From NCBI GenBank assembly GCA_045614225.1, contig JAZLCO010000022.1:1-64000 (forward strand): a stretch of DNA of 64,000 bases, given 5' to 3'. Position numbers and translations under genes: made by a program. Source of the DNA: UBA9715 sp045614225 (GTDB lineage: Bacteria; Actinomycetota; Coriobacteriia; Coriobacteriales; Eggerthellaceae). Every line of letters starts with the position of its first letter. Positions within the stretch are counted from its first letter, which is position 1. Shown one piece after another: positions 9,122 to 18,400 of the stretch. The notes under the pieces are model-generated. The model saw only the letters and a program-made list of their open reading frames with translations, was not told the DNA's origin and did not search any database.

Positions 9122-11830
9122 ATGACAAAACCACTTGAGCATGTTGAGTACCTGTCGAAAGAGATAGGCGCGCGTCCCGCGGGGACCGAAGAAGAACAGA
9201 ACGCCGCCCTCTACATCGCGGACCAGCTTCAGAAAGAAGCCAATTTCCATGCAGAGATAGAAGAGTTTACAAGTTCTTCGAACTTCCCCTTTGTTCAGGC
9301 AATATGCTGCGCCGTGATCGTAGTGATTAGCATTTTGGCCATGATCGTTCCTGCACTGGCCGTGCCGGCTTTCGTGCTTGCAGCGGTTTCGGCAGCAATT
9401 TACGTGCTCGAGGCGTTCGACCGTCCGTTCATCACACGTGCGCTTGCCCGCAGTGCCAGCCAAAATGTTGTTGCCAAGTATCAGCCCAATTCTGAAGGCG
9501 GCTCTTCCAAGAAGGGTGCACGTTCGCGCAAGATCGTGCTCGTCGCCCATTACGATTCCGGCAAGGTCACACCTCCTCTCGTGGAGAGGGTCGAGTCGTT
9601 TGGGCTGCCGACTGGTCTTGTTTGCACGGCTGGTACAGTAGTTGCAGCGATTCTGCTGCTCATCAGGATTTTCATTGGCGGAATCGGCGGTGCTGGGGCT
9701 GTCGTTTTCAACATCATCACCGTATTGGCTCTTCTCGTTGTGCTTCTTCCCATCGTGAAGGCTGTGCTCGTGCAGATTGCTCCCTACAACGAGGGCGCCA
9801 ACAACAATGCCTCCGGCGTAGCCGCCATGATGGAGGTTGCGCGTCGCATTAGCAGGGGAAGCGTAAGCGAAGCGGACTTGGCCGAAGAAGCCGAGGGGAT
9901 TGCCATCCATGGCGAGGCAGCTGCCATTGCGAGCGGTTTGGTTCCTGAAGGAGCCGAGATTCATTACGAAGCTGAGCGCCTCACGCCTCCCGAGATGGAG
10001 CCACTTGACGACGAGGAACGCCTGCTTTCCGCAAAGGCCGCCATCGCCGCGCTCACCGGCAAGCCGGTAGAACGTCGCGTATACGGCTCGGTTGCTTCCA
10101 ATTTGGTCAACTCGCGAGCCGCTGCAGAAAGCGTCAAATCTGAACAGGCTTCTGTCTCCGACGAAGCCGACGAAGCGCCGCTCGAGCAGCCTGCTGTCAA
10201 TGATGCTGTTGAGGAAGTTGCTGAGGAACCAGTAGAGGCCGTCCAGGAAGAAACGCCTGTTGAGCAGCCTGTTGACAGCGGGTTTGAGAATGCGCCGAGC
10301 TGGTTTGTCGCAGCTCAGCAGAAAGCAAAACGTCCCACCGAGCAAACAGGACAGATCCAGCGCTCCCGTTACGTCGACGCTATCGAAGCCGCTGAGCGTG
10401 AAGCTGCTGAGCGCGAGCGCATTCGCCAAGAAGAAGAGCGCGCTCGTCTGGAAGAGGAACGTCGTGCTCGCGAAGCCGCGGCTCTCGAAGCAATTATGGC
10501 TGCTGCTCCTCCCGCTGCTGAAGAGGAGCAAGCAGAAGAGCCCGAACCCGAGCCCGAACCTGAGCCGATTCCGGCTCCGGACGCCGAACCTGGGTTCCTG
10601 CCCGTCGTATACAACGAGGAGTCGGAGCTGTCGCCGAGCGAAACGGTCGCCGTCGCTCCGATAAGCATGGCCGACCTCGCCGCGGAGCTTGCTGCAGCAG
10701 GGGAGCCGATTGCAAACGAGATGGTCGAGGAGGAGTCCTTTACCGCAGAGACGCGCAAGCGCATTTCGTCGCTGCCGTCGATTGAAGAGGAACAGAAGAC
10801 CGAGCGTCTCGCCCCCTCCCGTTCCGGTATGTTCAGGAAGCTTCGTGCCGACGTTCCGTCCATGTCGGGCGTCATCCGCATGCAGGCTGCAGGACAGGAT
10901 GTCAGCCAGAAACCGGCTGAGCGTGCAGTTCCCGCAATCGAGCAGCTTCCGCCTATCGAGCCAGCTGCAGAGCCTGAGGTCGATTACGACATGGAGATCA
11001 GCTACGCCGACGCTCCGGCAGATGATTACGATGACCAGTATGGTCTTGCTGAAGAAGAGTTGTACGACGAGCGCTTCGACAGCAGGGATAGCGGGAGGCC
11101 TTCAGGCGGATACGACGACCAGTACGACGATCAATACGACGACCAGTACACGGACCACTATGTCGAAGAAGAGGACGACGATTTCTACGAGAACCGCCGT
11201 GAACGCAAACGTGGCGGCAAGCGCAAGCGTCGTTGGTTCGGTGGCGCGTTCTCGCGCGTGCGCCTTGGCCATGTCGATACGAAATCGGGTGAAGACTCCT
11301 CTGCTGACGAGCCGAACGAGCTGATAGAGGTCGAGGAAGACGTTGCCGTAGCTGAAGAGATCGAGAAGATCTACCACTTCCGCAACCCGCTTTACAACAC
11401 CGAGATTTGGTTCGTGGCAATCGGCTCTGATACAGACGCCCACGATGGAGCCTTGGCGTTCGTCAACGAGCACCAGTCCGAGCTGCGTGGAGCGATGGTC
11501 ATCGAAATCGAGTCGCTCGGCTTGGGCAACCTTAGCGTTGCAAGCGAAGAGGGGCGCTTCAAGAAGGTAAACGCTTCGTCTCGCATCAAGCGTTATATGA
11601 GGGGCGCGCAAGCTGCTACGGGCATAACGCCGAGCAGCGTCAGCCTTGCAGGTTCCGACAGCATCGCGTCGACTGTCCAGAAGGCAGGCTTCCAGACCAT
11701 GCACCTGTTTGGCGAGGAGGCCGGAAAGCCCGCGCTCAAGGGCAGCGCCGACGACGTGCTCGAGAACATCGACGAAGATATCCTCGACGACAATGTCAAT
11801 TTCTTGATGGAGCTGCTCAAGCACAACTAG
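9122..11830 (+). CDS. Degenerate M28-family peptidase-like membrane protein with huge disordered insertion
   Basis: This 902-residue protein has the frame of an M28 zinc aminopeptidase: an N-terminal 'GARPAGTEEEQNAALYI' segment, membrane helices (about 55-95 and 165-215), a first metal motif H143-Y-D145 and a GAN-x-NASG motif at 225-232. The bridging Asp of the active family is Asn here (N228). The Glu-Glu general-base pair is replaced (GSDTD at 768-772), and the terminal metal His region reads G-S-A-D-D (874-878). So three of the usual catalytic or metal positions look lost. Between the half-sites sits an insertion of about 500 residues rich in Glu, Pro, Ala and Asp, with a short DDQY repeat. 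The start at 9122 has GGAAGG 8 bp upstream. It is probably a non-catalytic scaffold in the envelope. Confidence 0.75.
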   Translation: MTKPLEHVEYLSKEIGARPAGTEEEQNAALYIADQLQKEANFHAEIEEFTSSSNFPFVQAICCAVIVVISILAMIVPALAVPAFVLAAVSAAIYVLEAFDRPFITRALARSASQNVVAKYQPNSEGGSSKKGARSRKIVLVAHYDSGKVTPPLVERVESFGLPTGLVCTAGTVVAAILLLIRIFIGGIGGAGAVVFNIITVLALLVVLLPIVKAVLVQIAPYNEGANNNASGVAAMMEVARRISRGSVSEADLAEEAEGIAIHGEAAAIASGLVPEGAEIHYEAERLTPPEMEPLDDEERLLSAKAAIAALTGKPVERRVYGSVASNLVNSRAAAESVKSEQASVSDEADEAPLEQPAVNDAVEEVAEEPVEAVQEETPVEQPVDSGFENAPSWFVAAQQKAKRPTEQTGQIQRSRYVDAIEAAEREAAERERIRQEEERARLEEERRAREAAALEAIMAAAPPAAEEEQAEEPEPEPEPEPIPAPDAEPGFLPVVYNEESELSPSETVAVAPISMADLAAELAAAGEPIANEMVEEESFTAETRKRISSLPSIEEEQKTERLAPSRSGMFRKLRADVPSMSGVIRMQAAGQDVSQKPAERAVPAIEQLPPIEPAAEPEVDYDMEISYADAPADDYDDQYGLAEEELYDERFDSRDSGRPSGGYDDQYDDQYDDQYTDHYVEEEDDDFYENRRERKRGGKRKRRWFGGAFSRVRLGHVDTKSGEDSSADEPNELIEVEEDVAVAEEIEKIYHFRNPLYNTEIWFVAIGSDTDAHDGALAFVNEHQSELRGAMVIEIESLGLGNLSVASEEGRFKKVNASSRIKRYMRGAQAATGITPSSVSLAGSDSIASTVQKAGFQTMHLFGEEAGKPALKGSADDVLENIDEDILDDNVNFLMELLKHN

Positions 11831-11853
11831 AAGTCATGTTAAAAATGCGTTTC

Positions 11854-11886
11854 AGCGGCCTGGTTTTCCGGGCCGCTTTTCTTTTC
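11854..11886 (+). terminator. Intrinsic terminator after the M28-like gene
   Basis: A 10-bp GC-rich stem with a TTTT loop (11854-11863 with 11868-11877) is followed by TTTCTTTTC. It lies 24 bp after the stop and 75 bp before asd. Confidence 0.9.
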
Positions 11887-11960
11887 CCGCACGCATTGGC
11901 GGCTTTGAACGGCTACTATCTTACCAACGTTCCTGTTAGATACAGCTTAAGGAGAACGCG

Positions 11961-13007
11961 ATGACTTGGAACAAGAAAATGCCTGCCAATCCCGTAGTGG
12001 CCGTTGCAGGAGCGACGGGCGCCGTGGGTCAGGAGTTCATGAACGTGTTGCACGACCTCGATTTCCCCGCAAGTGAAGTGCGCGCTCTGGCAAGTGCGCG
12101 TTCTGCAGGTAAGAAGATCGAGTTCAAGGGTTGCGGCCAGGTTCCCGCTGGCGAGCTGACCGTGCAGGAGATGACTCCCGAAGCATTCGAGGGTGTCGAC
12201 ATTGCACTGTTCTCTGCTGGCGCAAGCGTGTCCAAGCAGATGCGCGAGGCGGTCACTGCTGCTGGTGCCGTTATGATCGACAACTCGAGCGCCTTCCGCA
12301 TGGAAGACGATGTGCCGCTGATCGTTCCCGAGGTCAACCCCGACGATGCATCCTGGCACAACGGTGTCATTGCGAACCCGAATTGCACGACCATCATCAT
12401 GGCGCTTCCTCTCAAGGCCCTGCATGACGTATCGCCCATCAAGCGCGTCGTCGTGTCTTCGTACCAGGCTGCCAGCGGTGCTGGTGCTCCCGCGATGGCA
12501 GAGCTCTACGACCAGACTCAGGAGTTCCTCGATGGCAAGCGCGGCGACGAGCTGACCATCTCGGCTTTCGCCCATCAGATCGCTTTCAACTGCATCCCGC
12601 ACATCGACGTGTTCCTCGAGGACGGTTCGACCAAGGAAGAGTGGAAGATGGTCGTCGAGACCAAGAAGATCTTCCATGCCGACATCGCCGTTGCGCCGAC
12701 CTGCGTGCGCGTGCCGTCGCTTCGCTGCCATGCTGAATCGGTGGACGTCGACTTTGCTGAGCCGATCACGGTCGAGCAGGCCCGCGAGGCGCTCGAGGCG
12801 TTCGACGGCGTCACCGTCATGGACGACCCCGACAACAAGGTTTACCCGATGCCCGGCATGCTCGAGGGCACCAACGACGTCTACGTCGGCCGCCTTCGCA
12901 AGGATCCTACCATTGAGAACGGCCTGCAGTTCTGGTGTGTAGGTGACCAGATTCGCAAAGGCGCCGCTCTCAACGCCGTTCAGATTGCGAAGCTGTTGTT
13001 GCCGTAA
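11961..13007 (+). CDS. asd: Aspartate-semialdehyde dehydrogenase
   Basis: It reduces aspartyl-4-phosphate, the product of LysC, to aspartate semialdehyde with NADPH, feeding lysine/diaminopimelate and threonine/methionine synthesis in the cytoplasm. The Rossmann motif GATGAVG lies at 17-23. The catalytic cysteine is C142 in the sequence N-P-N-C-T-T, and the HQIAFN region near residue 210 fits the acid/base site. At 348 residues it is full length. AAGGAG sits 7 bp before the ATG. It is monocistronic: a terminator precedes it and a 30-bp stem with six Ts follows. Confidence 0.95.
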   Translation: MTWNKKMPANPVVAVAGATGAVGQEFMNVLHDLDFPASEVRALASARSAGKKIEFKGCGQVPAGELTVQEMTPEAFEGVDIALFSAGASVSKQMREAVTAAGAVMIDNSSAFRMEDDVPLIVPEVNPDDASWHNGVIANPNCTTIIMALPLKALHDVSPIKRVVVSSYQAASGAGAPAMAELYDQTQEFLDGKRGDELTISAFAHQIAFNCIPHIDVFLEDGSTKEEWKMVVETKKIFHADIAVAPTCVRVPSLRCHAESVDVDFAEPITVEQAREALEAFDGVTVMDDPDNKVYPMPGMLEGTNDVYVGRLRKDPTIENGLQFWCVGDQIRKGAALNAVQIAKLLLP

Positions 13008-13021
13008 GCGCTCGATTGCTC

Positions 13022-13137
13022 GCTCCGTTTGAAGGCAACGGGTCCTTCGCCTACAGCAGTTCGACTCATCTAAATGTATTTATAGATTGTGTCTCACAAG
13101 CGGCGAAGGAACCGTGGCCTTCAAACGGAGCTTTTTT
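13022..13137 (+). terminator. Structured 3' element, copy 1, ending in a T6 tract (asd terminator)
   Basis: Arms 13022-13051 and 13102-13131 pair over 30 positions with two mismatches and are followed by TTTTTT at 13132-13137, so this works as the asd terminator. Between the arms is a core of about 50 bases shared with two later copies: CTACAGCA on the left, a small apical stem around TGTATT, and GATTGTG...CAAGCGGC on the right. The arms have no sequence similarity to the arms of the other copies. Confidence 0.9.
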
Positions 13138-13143
13138 CTTGGA

Positions 13144-13149
13144 TATACT
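13144..13149 (+). promoter_or_regulatory. -10 box placed for a leaderless tlyA transcript
   Basis: TATACT ends 7 bp before the tlyA ATG at 13157, and no ribosome site is present. The promoter begins directly after the T tract of the asd terminator. Confidence 0.5.
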
Positions 13150-13156
13150 TTCTCTC

Positions 13157-13891
13157 ATGAAGAAAATGAGACTCGACACATTGCTCGTTGAGCGGGGCCT
13201 TTGCGAATCTGAGGAAGAGGCGCTGAGGGTTGTTCTGGCGCATGAAGTCAAGGTTGACGACGTTTATGCGACCAGCGCGGCTCTCAGGGTTTCGCCGGAT
13301 GCGGACGTATGGGTCAAGGAGCGCGGGCGGTTCGTCACGCGCGGGGGAGTGAAGCTCCAAGCGGCACTCGACGCATTTGACCAGACGGTTGAAGGGCTTG
13401 ATTGCGCAGACATCGGTTGCTCGCATGGCGGTTTCACCGATTGCCTGCTTCAGGCCGGCGCTGCGTCGGTTGCGGCGATTGACGTGGGGTATGGCGATCT
13501 GAACTGGAAATTGCGGCAAAATCCACGCGTCCGCGTATTCGAGCGCACGAACATTCGCACAGCCGACCCATCAATCCTTGGGGCGCCGTTCGATCTGCTC
13601 GTAGCCGATCTGAGCTTCATCGGACTCGCGCAGCTCGCTCCCACGTTTGCAGCCCTTTCCCGAGAAGGATCGGTTTTCATCGGGCTTGTGAAACCCCAAT
13701 TCGAGTCGGCACACGAGGAGACGGACGAGAAAGGCGTTGTCCAAGATGAGTCGGTCCGTGTGCGCACCGTCGAGGAAGTGAGCGATGCGCTCGAGGCCGC
13801 TGGCTTCCATTGCACAGGTGTCATGGAATCACCCATCAAGGGCAAGCAATCGGGTAATATTGAGTACCTGATACGCGCAGTTAAGCAGTAA
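13157..13891 (+). CDS. tlyA: TlyA-family rRNA 2'-O-methyltransferase
   Basis: A 244-residue protein with an N-terminal S4 RNA-binding domain (about 1-60) and a C-terminal FtsJ/RrmJ-like SAM methyltransferase domain. The SAM-binding loop 'DIGCSHGGFTDCL' lies near 77-89, and later D and K residues (VADLSFI; GLVKPQFE) match the K-D-K-E arrangement. Actinobacterial TlyA methylates riboses in 16S and 23S rRNA and sets capreomycin sensitivity; some homologues were called haemolysins. The ATG at 13157 is chosen over upstream in-frame starts because homology begins here and a -10 box is just upstream. The stop is 18 bp before the next gene. Confidence 0.92.
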   Translation: MKKMRLDTLLVERGLCESEEEALRVVLAHEVKVDDVYATSAALRVSPDADVWVKERGRFVTRGGVKLQAALDAFDQTVEGLDCADIGCSHGGFTDCLLQAGAASVAAIDVGYGDLNWKLRQNPRVRVFERTNIRTADPSILGAPFDLLVADLSFIGLAQLAPTFAALSREGSVFIGLVKPQFESAHEETDEKGVVQDESVRVRTVEEVSDALEAAGFHCTGVMESPIKGKQSGNIEYLIRAVKQ

Positions 13892-13909
13892 GAGCAAGGA
13901 AGAACCGAT

Positions 13910-15274
13910 ATGCAAATCACCCCTGCAGAAGTTGCCGAAACACTGGCGATGGTCGCCGAACAGCATCTCGACATCCGCACCGTCACCCTGGGTATGAACT
14001 TGCGTGGTTGCACGGATGCCGACGTTCACACCGTAGCGCTCAAGGTTTACGACCGCATGACCACTGCAGCAGAAAAGCTCGTTCCCACAGTCGAGCAGCT
14101 CGAACGCGAATTCGGCATTCCCATCGTCAACAAGCGCATATCGGTCACCCCTGTTGCTGAGATCTGTGCTGCAGTCACTCAAAACGACTTGTCTCCCATT
14201 GCGCAGGCGATGGACCGCGCTGCCAAGCAGGTGGGCGTCGACTTCGTCGGAGGGTTTTCTGCCCTCGTGCACAAAGGCGCCTCGAAGGCCGACAACAAGC
14301 TCATGGAATCGATTCCCGAGGCGCTGGCCACTACCGATTTCGTGTGCTCTTCGGTCAACGTCGGCTCGACTCGTGCGGGAATCAACATGGATGCTGCCTA
14401 CAAAATGGCGGGAATCATCAAGAAAGCCGCCGAGCTCACCGCCGATCGCGATTGCATTGGCGCTGGTAAGCTCGTCGTGTTCTGCAATGCCGTCGAGGAC
14501 AACCCCTTCATGGCAGGCGCATTCCACGGTTCGGGCGAAGCTGACGAAGTCATCAACGTTGGCGTTTCCGGCCCTGGCGTTGTGCGCGCCGTGCTTGCAG
14601 GTATGCCCGACGATGCTGACCTGACTACCGTGGCAGAGGAAATCAAGGCAACTGCTTTTAAGATCACCCGCGCCGGCGAGTTGATGGCACGCGAGGCGTC
14701 GAAGCGCCTCGGTGTTCAGAAGGGCATTCTCGACTTGTCGCTTGCCCCCACGCCTGTCGAAGGCGACTCGGTGGCCGAGATCCTCGAGGCCATCGGGGTG
14801 GGGACGTGCGGTGGCCCTGGCACGACGGCTGCGCTCGCCATGCTCAACGATGCGGTCAAGAAGGGCGGCGTCATGGCATCCAGCTCCGTTGGTGGTCTCT
14901 CCGGTGCCTTCATTCCCGTTTCCGAAGACGCCGGCATGATTCGCGCTGCCGAGGCTGGTGCGCTCTCGCTTGAGAAGCTCGAGGCTATGACCTGCGTGTG
15001 CTCGGTTGGTCTCGATATGATCGCGATTCCCGGCGATACGTCACAAGAGACGATATTCGGCATCATCGCGGACGAATGCGCAATCGGCATGATCAACAAC
15101 AAGACGACCGCCGTGCGTCTCATCCCCGCAATCGGCAAGAAAGTTGGCGACCGCCTCAACTTCGGCGGCTTGCTCGGCTATGCGCCGATCATGCCCGTGA
15201 ACAACCATGCCGGCACCGTATTCGCCCATCGTGGCGGCCGCATGCCCGCACCGTTGAACTCGCTCAAGAACTAA
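13910..15274 (+). CDS. DUF711 / UPF0210 (PFL-like) family protein
   Basis: A 454-residue cytoplasmic protein of the DUF711 family, distantly related to pyruvate formate-lyase folds but with no proven reaction. Family features visible are 'SVNVGSTRAGINMDAA', the Gly-rich 'GVGTCGGPGTTAA' and a C-terminal GLLGYAPIMPVN-HAGT segment. It normally pairs with a small ACT-domain protein (UPF0237), which is not found next to it here. AAGGAAG lies about 8 bp before the ATG, and tlyA ends 18 bp upstream, so co-transcription with tlyA is likely. Function unproven. Confidence 0.88.
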   Translation: MQITPAEVAETLAMVAEQHLDIRTVTLGMNLRGCTDADVHTVALKVYDRMTTAAEKLVPTVEQLEREFGIPIVNKRISVTPVAEICAAVTQNDLSPIAQAMDRAAKQVGVDFVGGFSALVHKGASKADNKLMESIPEALATTDFVCSSVNVGSTRAGINMDAAYKMAGIIKKAAELTADRDCIGAGKLVVFCNAVEDNPFMAGAFHGSGEADEVINVGVSGPGVVRAVLAGMPDDADLTTVAEEIKATAFKITRAGELMAREASKRLGVQKGILDLSLAPTPVEGDSVAEILEAIGVGTCGGPGTTAALAMLNDAVKKGGVMASSSVGGLSGAFIPVSEDAGMIRAAEAGALSLEKLEAMTCVCSVGLDMIAIPGDTSQETIFGIIADECAIGMINNKTTAVRLIPAIGKKVGDRLNFGGLLGYAPIMPVNNHAGTVFAHRGGRMPAPLNSLKN

Positions 15275-15304
15275 AGCTTGTCTACTGCGTACTAGAGGGG
15301 TGAT

Positions 15305-15334
15305 TGCGTCAAGAGAACCGTCCCCCTCGACGCA
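15305..15334. repeat. REP-like imperfect palindrome
   Basis: TGCGTC and GACGCA bound a 30-bp unit with an off-centre AGAACCGTCCCC core. A related unit with core GGGACCGTCTC occurs at 30713-30741. Both lie in intergenic DNA. No REP-associated transposase gene is in the window. Confidence 0.45.
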
Positions 15335-15403
15335 CGACTCGTCGTGATTCTTCATCCCTTGTGGCGTTTGCCTAACGGCTCGGTGACCGTACGTCTTCCT
15401 TGG

Positions 15404-15409
15404 TACAAT
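15404..15409 (+). promoter_or_regulatory. Probable -10 box of the dehydratase-activase gene
   Basis: TACAAT lies 46 bp before the chosen start. A weak GTGACC sits 15 bp upstream as -35. The 175-bp gap also holds a REP-like unit. Confidence 0.4.
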
Positions 15410-15455
15410 AACAAGGTTAAAGACTAAAAACACCCGAGCATGAAGGCGGATGTTC

Positions 15456-18400
15456 ATGAAATACAAGGGCAAGGAATATATCGAGATCCCATCGGCAGTG
15501 GCGCTCTCGCAAGTGGGGGATGCGCTGCGCATCGGCATCGACGTTGGTTCGACCACAGTCAAGCTTGCGATCCTCGATGCAGAAGACCAGGTTGTCTGGT
15601 CCATTTACGAACGCCACCATTCCGACGTGCGCGCGACCATCGCGCAGGTTCTCGAGGCTGCTGCTGTCAAGTACGGCAACGAGCGTGCAGCGCTCGCCAT
15701 CACCGGTTCGGGCGGCCTGCTTTTGGCCAAGTGGCTCGACGTGGAGTTCGTGCAAGAAGTCATCGCCAGCAAGACCGCCGTCGAGACGTTCATTCCCAAG
15801 ACCGACGTCGCAATCGAGCTTGGCGGTGAAGATGCGAAGATCATCTACTTCGGTCAATCGATCGAACAGCGCATGAACGGCACCTGCGCTGGTGGCACCG
15901 GTGCGTTCATCGACCAGATGGCTGCGCTGCTCGACACTGATGCGGGCGGTCTGAACAAGTTGGCCGAGAGCCACACGACCATCTACCCAATCGCGAGCCG
16001 CTGCGGCGTGTTCGCCAAGACCGACGTGCAGCCCCTGCTCAACGAGGGTGCACGCAAGGAAGACATCGCGGCCTCCATTTTCCAATCAGTCGTCACGCAG
16101 ACCATCAGCGGCCTCGCATGCGGCAGGCCGATCCGCGGTCACATCGCGTTCTTGGGCGGCCCGTTGCAGTATCTCCCCGAACTGCGCAAACGCTTCTATG
16201 AGACGCTTAACCTCGACGACGAGCACATCATCGTTCCCGAGAATGCGCACCTGTTCGTGGCGAGTGGCTGCGCGGTTGCGGGCGGCAAGTCCGACACGAT
16301 GAAAATCGAGCGCCTCAACGACGTCATCGAGCGCCTGCACAACTTGGGCGACGTCCAAGGTTCGGAGGTCACGCGCCTCGACCCGCTGTTCGCCTCACCT
16401 CAGGATTACGAGGAGTTCAAGCGTCGTCACGATTCCGAAAAAGTTGAAACGGCCGATCTCGCCACGTACGAAGGATCGGCTTACCTTGGCATCGACGCTG
16501 GCTCAACCACGTTCAAGGCCGTTCTCATCAGCGAAGACGGCAAGATTCTTTGGAGCCATTACGTGTCCAACAAGGGTGACGTGCTCGGTTGTGCCCGCAC
16601 GGCTCTCGAAAAGCTCTACGCCGAAATCGGTGAGAAACCCATCACGATCGAGCATTCGACGGTGACGGGCTACGGCGAAGGTTTGTTGCTCGAAGCCCTG
16701 CGCGTCGATTCCGGCGAGATTGAGACCGTTGCTCACCTGCGCGGTGCGCGCGAAATGCTGCCCAACGTCGAGTTCATCCTCGACATCGGTGGTCAGGACA
16801 TGAAGTGCCTGCGCGTGAAAGACGGCGTCATCGACCACATCATGCTGAACGAGGCATGCTCGTCCGGCTGCGGAAGCTTCATCGAGAGCTTCGCGAGCGG
16901 CCTGGGGCTCGACGTATCCGAGTTCGCTCAGACCGCCATCGAGGCCGAGCATCCTGTTGATTTGGGCAGCCGCTGCACCGTGTTCATGAACAGCCGTGTC
17001 AAGCAAGCGCAGAAGGAAGGTGCAACGGTCGGCGACATCGCTGCTGGTCTGGCCCTTTCCGTCATCAAGAACGCGCTGTTCAAGGTCATCAAGATCCGCG
17101 ACCCGCACGACGTGGGCGAGCATGTTATCGTGCAAGGCGGCACGTTCCTCAACGATGCCGTGCTGCGTTCGTTCGAGCAGCTCGCCGGGGTGGATGCCGT
17201 GCGTCCGAACATCGCTGGCAATATGGGTGCCTACGGTGCGGCTCTACTCGCACGCGACCGCGCTGCCGAAGGCGTGCCGACCACGCTGCTCACGCTCGAG
17301 CAGCTGGGAGCGCTCAATCCCACGCATCGCACGGCGCGCTGCAAGCGTTGCTCGAACCATTGCCTGCTGACCATTAACGATTTCGGCAAGGACGAGAACG
17401 GCAAGCATCGTCGCTTCATCACGGGCAACCGCTGTGAGAAGGGTGCCGGTTCCGTTGACGAAAAGTCCGACGTGCCGAATCTTTTCGACTACAAGGCTCA
17501 TCGACTGTTCGACTACGAGCCGCTCGCTGCCGAAGACGCCATCCGTGGCACGGTGGGCATTCCGCGTGCGCTCAACATGTACGAGAACTACCCGTTCTGG
17601 TTCACGTTCTTCACCAAACTCGGTTTCCGCGTCATTCTCTCCGACGCTTCAACTAAGAAAACCTACGAAGCGGGCATCGAGTCCATGCCGTCCGAGTCGG
17701 TGTGCTATCCCGCGAAGCTTTCGCACGGCCACGTGATGAACCTGCTCGAGAAGAACCCTGACTTCATCTGGATGCCCTGCGCCAAATGGGAGCGCCAGGA
17801 AGACGAAGGTGCTGGCAACCACTACAACTGCCCGATCGTCGCAAGCTACTCCGAGGCGCTGCGCCTCAACATCGACGAGCTGCGTGAACCCGACGCTCCT
17901 GCGTTCCTGAACCCGTGGTTGCCCTACGACAAGAAGGACCACCTAAAGAAACGCCTGCTCTTCGGGCTGACTGAAACGTATAGAAGCGTTATCGAGCGGC
18001 ACGCGAAGCTGCCGACTCGTGCCGAGATTGATGCTGCCGTCGACGAAGCTTGGGCCGAGGACGAAAAGTTCAAGCGCGACATGAGGGCCAAGGGCGAAGA
18101 GACGCTGAGGTGGATGGAAGAAACCGGCACGCACGGAATCGTGCTGGCCGGACGTCCGTACCATAACGATCCCGAGATCAACCACGCCATCCCCGAGCTG
18201 CTGACCAGCTTCGGCTTGGCGGTGCTCACCGAAGACTCCATTGCGCATCTGGGCACGCTCGAGCGTCCCATCCGCGTGGTCGACCAGTGGATGTATCACA
18301 CGCGCCTGTACGCTGCGGCCAAGGTGGCAACGCAGCGCAAGGACCTCGATCTCATTCAGCTGAACTCGTTCGGTTGTGGCCTTGACGCGCTCACGACCGA

